The translations under genes were made by a program, and so were the position numbers. Shown here piece after piece: positions 15,961 to 22,299 of a DNA stretch of 31,029 nucleotides (the first letter of the stretch is position 1; every line of letters starts with the position of its first letter). This DNA is from a virus. The notes beneath the pieces were generated by a model, which saw only the letters and a program-made list of their open reading frames with translations, had not been told where the DNA came from and did not search any database. The stretch covers positions 1 to 31,029 of the IMG/VR virus record IMGVR_UViG_3300021364_000949. One strand, written 5' to 3'.

Positions 15961-16190
15961 GTGATTTTCAAGAAGATCAATATGAATTAGAACATTTACT
16001 TTTTAATGAAAGGCGTTGTAGAACTTGTAATGTTACTAAAGATCTTCTTGTAGATTTTTATCTAATTAGAAAAAATAAAAAAGGATTTCCTTCTTCGTAT
16101 TCATATGAATGCAAAGAGTGTACGAAGAAAAGAGTTTTAGAAACAAAGCGTAATAAAAATATCAATAAGTGGGAATATCCTGATTGGTAA
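15957..16190 (+). CDS. Small zinc-ribbon protein downstream of terminase
   Basis: 77 residues from ATG 15957, which overlaps the gp17 stop by four bases (ATGA); an in-frame ATG at 15945 is less likely. Two CxxC pairs, CRTC at 21-24 and CKEC at 52-55, are separated by a KDLLVDFYLIRKNKKG segment. This is the N-terminal zinc-ribbon pattern that precedes the HNH nuclease domain in many cyanophage endonucleases. Here the protein ends soon after the second pair (KNINKWEYPDW), with no HNH motif. It may be a freestanding DNA-binding protein or a remnant of an endonuclease gene. Translational coupling to gp17 suggests a packaging link, but that is inference. Confidence 0.75.
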   Translation: MSDFQEDQYELEHLLFNERRCRTCNVTKDLLVDFYLIRKNKKGFPSSYSYECKECTKKRVLETKRNKNINKWEYPDW

Positions 16191-16215
16191 AGGGTTCATG
16201 CACGGTTTCCCCTTT

Positions 16216-16263
16216 AAAGAGTGTCGAAATAATAAATAGATTTAGAAAATATGACACTTTTTT
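16216..16263 (+). promoter_or_regulatory. Hairpin with a late promoter box in its loop, before gene 18
   Basis: Bases 16216-16225 pair with 16253-16262 in a ten-base-pair stem with one G-U pair (AGTGTC against GACACT at its core), and the 3' arm runs into TTTTTT. The 27-base loop contains the late box AATAAATA (16231-16238). The AGGAG Shine-Dalgarno of gene 18 begins two bases after the stem. RNA reading through from gene 17 could form the hairpin; RNA started at the late box would lack its 5' arm. Confidence 0.55.
16231..16238 (+). promoter_or_regulatory. Late promoter box AATAAATA for gene 18
   Basis: It matches TATAAATA at 7 of 8 positions, 36 bases before the gp18 ATG, within the 84-base gap after the zinc-ribbon gene. 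A strong late promoter is expected here because sheath protein is needed in more than a hundred copies. Confidence 0.6.
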
Positions 16264-16274
16264 AGGAGATAAAA

Positions 16275-19070
16275 ATGGTTGCATTACGCTCACCAGGAGT
16301 GGTTGTTAGGGAGAAAGACCTAACAACAGGAAGAGCTGATATTACTAGTGGTAATATCGCAGGTTTTTCTGCTCCTTTTACTAGAGGACCTCTTGAGGTT
16401 GCAGTAAATATTACAAGAGAATCCGAATTAATTGAAGCATTTGGGGAACCAACTTCTGCAAATTCAAAATACTTTTTATCAGCATCAAACTACCTTTCAT
16501 ATGGTGGAACTCTTTCAGTAAGCAGAGTTAACTCTAGTGTTCTCAAAAATGCTACTGCAAGACTTGGACAATCTTTAGATACAGTAACTTTGGGTACGCC
16601 TGGAGGAAAGTATATTGGTTCTCCAAATGTTACTGTTTCTGCACCTGACCTTGCTGGTGGTGTTAATGCAGAAGTATCTGCACAAATTAATATCGCAACT
16701 GGAGCAGTAGAAGCATTAGAAGTTACCTTAGCAGGTTCAGGATATTCATCCCCACCAACAATTACTGTTGATCCTGTAGGAAACCAAGCAACTCTTAATG
16801 TTGTACGTGGCACTCAAGCAGTACTGACAACAATCCCTGGTTCTGGTCCTGGATCAGTTAGTGGAGGTGCAATCACTCTTGGTACTATTAGTGCTATTGA
16901 TGTCCCAGGTTCTGGTTATAGAGATGGAGCAAATGTTCCAGCAGTTACAATTACTGGTGGCGGTGGAAACGATGATGCTACAGCAGTTGCAGTTGTCACG
17001 AATGGTCAAATAACTGGAATTGAAATTACTGGTGGTGGAACTGGATATACCGGTGCATACACAGTAACTATTGATGCTCCTGAAGGTGTTGTTGTAACTG
17101 TTGCTAATGAAGGAACAAATTATGATCCTGGAACTACCTATGCTGTTGACGTAGACATTAGTGGAGGAACCGAAAACGTTGCTTTTGCTGCAACTGCAAC
17201 CATAGGTACTGGTGGTGTTGTTAGTGGACTTACCGTTACTGAATTTGGAGACTACACTTCTTCGGGAACTCTGACTGCAACTATTCCTGCACCAGGAACA
17301 ACTGCTACAGGAACTCCTGTAATGAAGTCAGAAGCTACTCTTATTACTAATGATGCTGCATATGAATCAGCATATGCTTCAACTAATAGTTCTGGTTTCT
17401 TCTTTGCTGCAAGATCTGCTGGTAAATGGGGTAATAATTTAAGAGTTTGTATTGTTGATCATGGTCCTACTCAATCATTGTATTTTACATCAACTCTCCC
17501 CACAGTTAATGTTGGAACCATTATTAGTCAAGGTTCAGTAAAAGGTAAGGTTATCGACACCGGTACTGGAACTGCTGGTACAATTCTTCATGTAGTAATT
17601 CTTGATTCTTCAGATGCATACATTGCATCTCCTACTGCAGGTCAAAAATTTGTATCTGGATCTCAGGTTACTGTAAATTCAGCTCAATATGATCTAAGAT
17701 CAGGTAATGATGCAGTTGACGATGGTTCTGCTTGGTACGAATCAAAAGAACTGTACTCTGGATCTAATCTTAAGTGGAATTCTATTGCAGCAAGACCACT
17801 TACAACTGCAGATGCTGAAGGATTTTCTAGTGCTGGCGAAAACGCTAAAGATGCAGTTCACGTTGCTATCGTTGATGAAGATGGTGGAATTACCGGTGCT
17901 AAAAATACTATTGTAGAAACATTCACGTATCTTTCTAAAGCAAAAGATGCAAGAGGTCCTCAAGGTGGATCAAACTACTATAAAAACTTTGTTTCTGATT
18001 CAAGTGCTTATGTATATGCTGGAGATACTGTTTACAACGGTTATGCAACTGCAGTAAGAACTTCAAGTTTTGAACCAGTAGGATCAAAAGATTATGCTCT
18101 AACCTCAGGAGCAGATTATAATCTTGTAACTGGAGCTGAAAACAACGGACTTTTTAATGTTACTGTAGGTGAACTTAACGCTGCTTATGATTTGTTTGCT
18201 GACACTGAGACCATAACTGTAGATTATTTAATAATGGGTCCTGGACTTTTTGACGAGAATCAAACAAAACAAAAAGCTTCCTACATCGCATCAATTGCAA
18301 AAACTAGAAAAGACTGTATTGCTGTAGTTTCTCCTCATGAAGGAAATATTCTTTCAACTTCAGGAGTTCCTAGAACAAATATTGATATTGTAGACAATAT
18401 TAAAAATTTCTATTCTACAATTGGAAGTAATTCCTATTGTGTATTTGATTCTAACTATAAGTATGTTTATGATCGTTGGAACGACGTATACTGTTACATT
18501 CCTTGCAATACTGATATTGCTGGATTAATTGCAGATACCTCGATTAGAAACGAACCTTGGTTCTCTCCTGCTGGGTTATCTAGAGGTGGCATTCGTAATA
18601 TTGCAAAACTTGCCTGGAATCCTACAAAGGCAAATAGGGATGAACTTTATTCAAATAGAATCAATCCTATCGTATCATTCCCTGGTCAAGGTGCTGTTCT
18701 CTTTGGAGATAAAACTGCACTTTCCAATCCATCGGCATTTGATAGAATTAACGTTCGTAAACTTTTCCTTGTTTTAGAAAAAGCAATTGAACAAGCAGCA
18801 AAAGCACAGTTGTTTGAAATCAACGATGAAACTACAAGAAATGTCTTTAGATCCATTGTTGAACCCTTCCTTCGTGATGTTCAAGCAAGAAGAGGAGTTA
18901 CTGAATTCTTAGTTGTTTGTGATGACACAAATAATACTCCAGCAGTTATTGACAACAATGAATTTGTTGCTGAAATTTATGTGAAACCTGCACGCTCTAT
19001 CAACTTCATTACCTTGACATTCACCGCTACGAGAACTGGAATCTCGTTTAGTGAAGTAACTGGTAGATAA
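16275..19070 (+). CDS. 18: Tail sheath protein gp18 with a large inserted repeat domain
   Basis: 931 residues, AGGAG six bases before the ATG. The N-terminal VALRSPGVVVREKDLT segment and the C-terminal part (NIAKLAWNPTKANRDELY, INPIVSFPGQGAVLFGDKT, then FLVLEKAIEQAAKAQLFE and RRGVTEFLVVCDD) are canonical contractile-sheath sequences; the latter forms the conserved core that contracts to drive the tube through the envelope. T4 gp18 has 659 residues. About 250 extra residues at roughly 95-348 hold at least five copies of a GSGYxxPPxVTV-like beta unit rich in glycine; sheath sequence resumes at TLITNDAAYE. The insert probably forms a domain on the outer face of the sheath. Two small perfect hairpins lie in codons 13-32. 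Confidence 0.93.
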   Translation: MVALRSPGVVVREKDLTTGRADITSGNIAGFSAPFTRGPLEVAVNITRESELIEAFGEPTSANSKYFLSASNYLSYGGTLSVSRVNSSVLKNATARLGQSLDTVTLGTPGGKYIGSPNVTVSAPDLAGGVNAEVSAQINIATGAVEALEVTLAGSGYSSPPTITVDPVGNQATLNVVRGTQAVLTTIPGSGPGSVSGGAITLGTISAIDVPGSGYRDGANVPAVTITGGGGNDDATAVAVVTNGQITGIEITGGGTGYTGAYTVTIDAPEGVVVTVANEGTNYDPGTTYAVDVDISGGTENVAFAATATIGTGGVVSGLTVTEFGDYTSSGTLTATIPAPGTTATGTPVMKSEATLITNDAAYESAYASTNSSGFFFAARSAGKWGNNLRVCIVDHGPTQSLYFTSTLPTVNVGTIISQGSVKGKVIDTGTGTAGTILHVVILDSSDAYIASPTAGQKFVSGSQVTVNSAQYDLRSGNDAVDDGSAWYESKELYSGSNLKWNSIAARPLTTADAEGFSSAGENAKDAVHVAIVDEDGGITGAKNTIVETFTYLSKAKDARGPQGGSNYYKNFVSDSSAYVYAGDTVYNGYATAVRTSSFEPVGSKDYALTSGADYNLVTGAENNGLFNVTVGELNAAYDLFADTETITVDYLIMGPGLFDENQTKQKASYIASIAKTRKDCIAVVSPHEGNILSTSGVPRTNIDIVDNIKNFYSTIGSNSYCVFDSNYKYVYDRWNDVYCYIPCNTDIAGLIADTSIRNEPWFSPAGLSRGGIRNIAKLAWNPTKANRDELYSNRINPIVSFPGQGAVLFGDKTALSNPSAFDRINVRKLFLVLEKAIEQAAKAQLFEINDETTRNVFRSIVEPFLRDVQARRGVTEFLVVCDDTNNTPAVIDNNEFVAEIYVKPARSINFITLTFTATRTGISFSEVTGR
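16312..16368 (+). other. Two small tandem hairpins at the start of gene 18
   Basis: GTTGTTAGG at 16312-16320 pairs perfectly with CCTAACAAC at 16329-16337 (eight-base loop). GATATTAC at 16348-16355 pairs with GTAATATC at 16361-16368 (five-base loop). Each alone could be chance in AT-rich DNA; they are listed because they are adjacent and close to the start codon. Confidence 0.4.
16554..17319 (+). repeat. Beta-repeat insertion coding region within gene 18
   Basis: Codes for about 255 residues with repeated GSGYSSPPTITV, GSGYRDGANVPAVTI, GGTGYTGAYTVTI, GTNYDPGTTYAVDV and FGDYTSSGTLTATI units, absent from the T4 sheath layout. Boundaries are approximate, set by where canonical sheath sequence stops and resumes. 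Confidence 0.7.
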
Positions 19071-19078
19071 TTTTTTAC

Positions 19079-19086
19079 AATAAATA
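19079..19086 (+). promoter_or_regulatory. Late promoter box AATAAATA for gene 19
   Basis: It matches TATAAATA at 7 of 8 positions, in the 37-base gap after gene 18 and 21 bases before the gp19 ATG. It is followed by a good GGGAG ribosome-binding site. Confidence 0.65.
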
Positions 19087-19107
19087 TTTAAACGGGAGAT
19101 AACAACA

Positions 19108-19761
19108 ATGGCAAACATTATCGATTTCAAATCTAGATTAAAGGGCGGCGTTCGCCCTAATCTATACCAGATTGAAATTCCATTTCCAGAAATAAATTTC
19201 GATCTTGGTAGAGGACCAGGAATACAAGATTTAGTAAAGAATACTAAATTTCTCTGCAGATCTGCACAGATTCCTGCAACAAATCAAGGACTCATTGAAG
19301 TTCCATTTAGAGGACGTTTTTTAAAGGTTCCTGGCGATAGAACTTTTGAAGCATGGACTGCAACTTTCTACAATACATCAGATTTTGATTTAAGAGCAGC
19401 ATTTGAGCAGTGGATTAATGTTGGTAATAAAACCGACGAAAATCTTGGAACTTTTGACTTTGGTTCTGCAGGTGACTTTGGGGGATACTTTAAAGATATT
19501 ACTATCAGACAATTAGACAAAAATATTGAATCTGATGGAATTAGAGCAGTTGCAACTGGTCAAAAAGAAGATCCCAATAAAGTTCTTAGAGTTTATAAAT
19601 TGATTGGTGCATGGCCAACTAGTGTTGGTGCTATTAATTTATCATATGATAGTAATGATCAGATTGAAGAATTTGATGTAGAATTCCAGTACCAATATCT
19701 TGATGCAGATCAAGAAGAGTTTAGTGCAGGTAAAGGTGAATTTACCAGTTTTAATAGTTGA
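19108..19761 (+). CDS. 19: Tail tube protein gp19
   Basis: 217 residues with GGGAG about ten bases before the ATG. The opening IIDFKSRLKGGVRPNLYQIEIPFP and the LCRSAQIPATNQGLIEVPFRGR segment are diagnostic for the gp19 tube family; WTATFYNTSDFDLRAAFEQWIN is the conserved central stretch. Hexameric rings of gp19 stack to form the inner tube through which DNA passes and which the sheath drives into the cell. It is somewhat longer than T4 gp19 (163 residues), with an extended C-terminal region. A bulged 12-base-pair hairpin (19134-19164) lies in codons 9-19. Confidence 0.93.
   Translation: MANIIDFKSRLKGGVRPNLYQIEIPFPEINFDLGRGPGIQDLVKNTKFLCRSAQIPATNQGLIEVPFRGRFLKVPGDRTFEAWTATFYNTSDFDLRAAFEQWINVGNKTDENLGTFDFGSAGDFGGYFKDITIRQLDKNIESDGIRAVATGQKEDPNKVLRVYKLIGAWPTSVGAINLSYDSNDQIEEFDVEFQYQYLDADQEEFSAGKGEFTSFNS
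19134..19164 (+). other. Bulged 12-bp hairpin at the start of gene 19
   Basis: TAGATTA at 19134-19140 pairs with TAATCTA at 19158-19164, and GGGCG at 19143-19147 pairs with CGCCC at 19153-19157, leaving an AA bulge and a five-base loop. It is GC-rich against an AT-rich background and lies 26-56 bases downstream of the ATG. Confidence 0.6.
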
Positions 19762-19771
19762 TATTTAGTTT

Positions 19772-19779
19772 ACTAAATA
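19772..19779 (+). promoter_or_regulatory. Possible late promoter box ACTAAATA for gene 20
   Basis: It matches TATAAATA at 6 of 8 positions, in the 43-base gap between genes 19 and 20, 25 bases before the gp20 ATG. The same variant occurs before the gp67-like gene, which supports its being functional. Confidence 0.45.
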
Positions 19780-19804
19780 GATTAAAGGTACGTTCATATT
19801 TGGA

Positions 19805-21403
19805 ATGGCGAAGTTATTTGGATTTTCAATAGATAAAGAAGATCTTAAACAGGGGGCGAAATCACCTTCGTCCCCTGTTCCACCTACTGATAATGATGCA
19901 ACATCCGCCATAACTCCATATGGCGGATGGTTTGGTCATTATGTAGATCTTGACGGAGTTAAACATAGAGATGAGTTAAATCTCATCCGAAAATATAGAG
20001 AAATGGCATTGTCCCCTGAGGTAGATAGTGCTATAGAAGATATCACAAATGAGGCAATTGTTTCTGATAAAGATGACAGTCCGGTAGAATTAGAACTGTC
20101 AAATTTACAAGTTTCAGACTCTATTAAAACTAGCATGAGAAATGAGTTTGAGCATGTCAAACGTTTGCTAGATTTTGATAAAAATGCACATCAAATTTTT
20201 AAACGTTGGTATGTTGATGGAAGAATTTACTATCATAAAGTTATAGATCTAGATGATTCTTCCAAAGGAATTTTAGAACTTAGATATATTGATCCTTTAA
20301 AAATTAAAAAATATAGATACGTTCAAAAACCACCACAAAATTCAGACGAATTTAATAGGTATGATTATGGTGCAGTTACTGAATTTTATGTTTATAATAA
20401 TAAAGGAATAAACAGTAGCAATCAGGGAATTAAGATTGCAAAAGATGCCATTGCATCAGTAACTTCTGGCATTACCGACCAAGGTAGAAATATTACTTTA
20501 AGTCATCTTCATAAAGCAATTAAATCTTTAAACCAACTTAAAATGTTGGAAGATAGTATTGTAATTTATCGTTTATCAAGAGCACCTGAACGCCGCATCT
20601 TTTATATTGATGTTGGTAATCTTCCAAAAGTAAAGGCAGAACAATATCTTCGTGATGTAATGTCACGTTACAGAAATAAACTTGTCTATGATTCCTCAAC
20701 TGGAGAAATGCGTGATGATAAAAAACACATGTCAATTTTAGAAGATTATTGGTTGCCTCGTCGTGAAGGTGGACGTGGTACAGAAATTACTACACTTCCT
20801 GGTGGACAAAATCTTGGTGAACTGACAGACATTAAGTATTTTCAAACTCAAGTTTACAAGGCACTTAACGTACCTTCTTCCAGACTTGAAAGTGATAAAT
20901 CATTTGATCTTGGAAAGTCTGAAGAAATCAACAGAGATGAAATTAAATTTACTAAATTTGTGGGTCGTCTCCGTAAAAAGTTTTCTGATCTTCTCCATGA
21001 CTTATTAAAAACTCAATTAATATTAAAAGGAGTTATTACATATTCAGATTGGGAAGAGTTTAAAGAGCATATTCAATACGATTTTCTTTATGATAATCAA
21101 TTTGCCGAAATGGCAAATCTTGAAATGCTTGAAAAGAAAATGGAAGTATTAGATAAAGTTGATCTTTATGTTGGTAAATACTTCTCTCAAGATTATGTTA
21201 TGAGACAACTTCTTCAATTTACAGAACAAGAAATTGAAGAAATGAAATCTCAGATAAATAATGAAATTAAGGCAGGTCAAGTTATTGATCCTCTTAATGT
21301 TGTGGATCAAGAAAAGCAAAGTGCTGAACTTGATCTGGAAACTAAAAAAGTTTCCGTAAATAATATGAAAAATCCAACTGCACCAACACCAGTAGGAAAC
21401 TAA
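19805..21403 (+). CDS. 20: Portal vertex protein gp20
   Basis: 532 residues (T4 gp20 has 524). The MAKLFGFSI opening, SPVPPTDND, and the HYVDLDGVKHRDELNLIRKYREMALSPEVDSAIEDITNEAI segment are characteristic of the cyanophage portal. Later hallmarks are SRAPERRIFYIDVGNLPK, YRNKLVYDSSTGE, EDYWLPRREGGRGTEITTLPGG and LNVPSSRLE. The portal forms a dodecamer at one vertex, nucleates the prohead, and is the channel onto which gp17 docks. The start has only a weak, distant AAAGG upstream, in keeping with a low copy number. Codons 15-42 carry two strong tandem hairpins (separate entry). Confidence 0.95.
   Translation: MAKLFGFSIDKEDLKQGAKSPSSPVPPTDNDATSAITPYGGWFGHYVDLDGVKHRDELNLIRKYREMALSPEVDSAIEDITNEAIVSDKDDSPVELELSNLQVSDSIKTSMRNEFEHVKRLLDFDKNAHQIFKRWYVDGRIYYHKVIDLDDSSKGILELRYIDPLKIKKYRYVQKPPQNSDEFNRYDYGAVTEFYVYNNKGINSSNQGIKIAKDAIASVTSGITDQGRNITLSHLHKAIKSLNQLKMLEDSIVIYRLSRAPERRIFYIDVGNLPKVKAEQYLRDVMSRYRNKLVYDSSTGEMRDDKKHMSILEDYWLPRREGGRGTEITTLPGGQNLGELTDIKYFQTQVYKALNVPSSRLESDKSFDLGKSEEINRDEIKFTKFVGRLRKKFSDLLHDLLKTQLILKGVITYSDWEEFKEHIQYDFLYDNQFAEMANLEMLEKKMEVLDKVDLYVGKYFSQDYVMRQLLQFTEQEIEEMKSQINNEIKAGQVIDPLNVVDQEKQSAELDLETKKVSVNNMKNPTAPTPVGN
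19848..19879 (+). other. Strong 13-bp RNA hairpin inside the gene 20 start region (hairpin 1)
   Basis: AACAGGGGGCGAA at 19848-19860 pairs with TTCGTCCCCTGTT at 19867-19879, with a six-base loop (ATCACC) and a single G-U pair. It lies 43-74 bases downstream of the portal start codon and uses unusual GGG and GCG codons. No T-run follows, so it is not a classical terminator. Confidence 0.75.
19902..19929 (+). other. Perfect 11-bp RNA hairpin inside the gene 20 start region (hairpin 2)
   Basis: CATCCGCCATA at 19902-19912 pairs without mismatch with TATGGCGGATG at 19919-19929 across a six-base loop (ACTCCA). It is 22 bases downstream of hairpin 1 and has the same loop length. Confidence 0.75.
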
Positions 21404-21406
21404 AAC

Positions 21407-21414
21407 ACTAAATA
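21407..21414 (+). promoter_or_regulatory. Possible late promoter box ACTAAATA before the gp67-like gene
   Basis: It matches TATAAATA at 6 of 8 positions, 17 bases before the ATG at 21432. A GAGG ribosome-binding site lies between. Confidence 0.45.
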
Positions 21415-21431
21415 ATAAACGAGGTTAAATT

Positions 21432-21629
21432 ATGGAACCTAATAAAATTGTTGATATGGTTATGAAGGATCAACTTTCTGATGCTTCAGATGCCGTGAAA
21501 GATATGATTATGAATAGAGCAGCATCAATCCTTACTCTTGAAAAAGAGAAAGTTGGTGCAAATTTATTCTCAGATTTAGACACCGAACCAGAAGAAACAG
21601 AAAATGAAACTGATAACGGAACAGATTGA
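21432..21629 (+). CDS. 67: Prohead core protein, gp67-like
   Basis: 65 residues. A short predicted helix pair (IVDMVMKDQLSDASDAVKDMIMNRAASILTLEKEKVGANLF) is followed by an acidic tail (SDLDTEPEETENETDNGTD). T4 gp67 (Pip) has the same size class, the same helical part followed by an acidic tail, and sits at the same place between 20 and 21. T4 gp67 is a prohead core component cut by gp21; the T4 neighbour gene 68 is not seen here. The stop lies 26 bases inside the gp21 frame. Similarity is by layout and a few residues, so homology is probable and not proven. Confidence 0.7.
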   Translation: MEPNKIVDMVMKDQLSDASDAVKDMIMNRAASILTLEKEKVGANLFSDLDTEPEETENETDNGTD

Positions 21630-22254
21630 GAGCGTAGAATTTTTAATCGAAGATAATGGATCTGGAAAGACCCATTTTATTGAAGGTGTTTTCCTTCAAT
21701 CCGAGATTAAAAATAGAAATGGAAGAGTTTATCCTATGAATGTTCTTGAAAAAGAAGTTCAAAGATACACTGAATCTTTTATTTCTAAAGATCGTGCATT
21801 AGGAGAGTTAGGTCATCCCGAAGGTCCTACTGTAAATTTAGATCGCGTATCTCATAAAATTGTTTCTCTCAAAAGAGAGGGAACAAACTTTATCGGTAAA
21901 GCAAAAATTCTTGAAACCCCTATGGGTAAAATTGCAAAGAATTTGCTTGACGAAGGTGTAAAACTAGGTGTTTCATCTAGAGGTGTTGGATCTATTTCTG
22001 AAAGAAATGGTGCAAGTTATGTCCGCGATGACTTTATGCTTTCTACTGCTGCTGACATTGTAGCAGATCCTTCTGCTCCTGATGCTTTTGTTGAAGGAAT
22101 TATGGAAGGTAAAGAATGGATTTGGAACAACGGCATTCTTACCGAACGTCATATTGAAACTTTTAAGAAAGAAATTGACTCGGCAACTTTATACAATCTC
22201 CAAGAGACTAAAGTTTCCGCGTTTGCAAAATTCTTAAAAGGAATAGAATTATAA
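21604..22254 (+). CDS. 21: Prohead maturation protease gp21
   Basis: 216 residues (T4 212). NGRVYPMNVLEKEVQRY, GELGHPEGPTVNLDRVSHKI (catalytic His near 71) and LGVSSRGVGSI (nucleophile Ser near 124 or 125) are the conserved S77/U9-family herpes-like serine protease motifs. It digests scaffold and trims gp23 during head maturation, cutting after Glu in (L/I)xE sites. The start overlaps the upstream gene by 26 bases with only weak upstream purines, so coupling is likely. An eight-base-pair perfect hairpin (21679-21700) lies at codons 26-33. The stop codon is part of the late box of gene 22. Confidence 0.93.
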   Translation: MKLITEQIESVEFLIEDNGSGKTHFIEGVFLQSEIKNRNGRVYPMNVLEKEVQRYTESFISKDRALGELGHPEGPTVNLDRVSHKIVSLKREGTNFIGKAKILETPMGKIAKNLLDEGVKLGVSSRGVGSISERNGASYVRDDFMLSTAADIVADPSAPDAFVEGIMEGKEWIWNNGILTERHIETFKKEIDSATLYNLQETKVSAFAKFLKGIEL

Positions 22255-22257
22255 ATA
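22250..22257 (+). promoter_or_regulatory. Perfect late promoter box TATAAATA for gene 22
   Basis: An exact match to the T4 late consensus overlapping the gp21 stop, 42 bases before the gp22 ATG. An AAAGGAG ribosome-binding site follows at 22285-22291. Confidence 0.8.
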
Positions 22258-22299
22258 AATTATAGCAAATTACTAGACTATATTAAAGGAGAATAAAAC

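Noticed and set aside
16188-16216. TAAAGGG...CCCTTTA stem after the zinc-ribbon gene as a terminator
   Set aside because: A seven-base-pair stem with a 15-base loop and no T-run; it also competes with the 16216-16262 stem, so it is at best an alternative fold.
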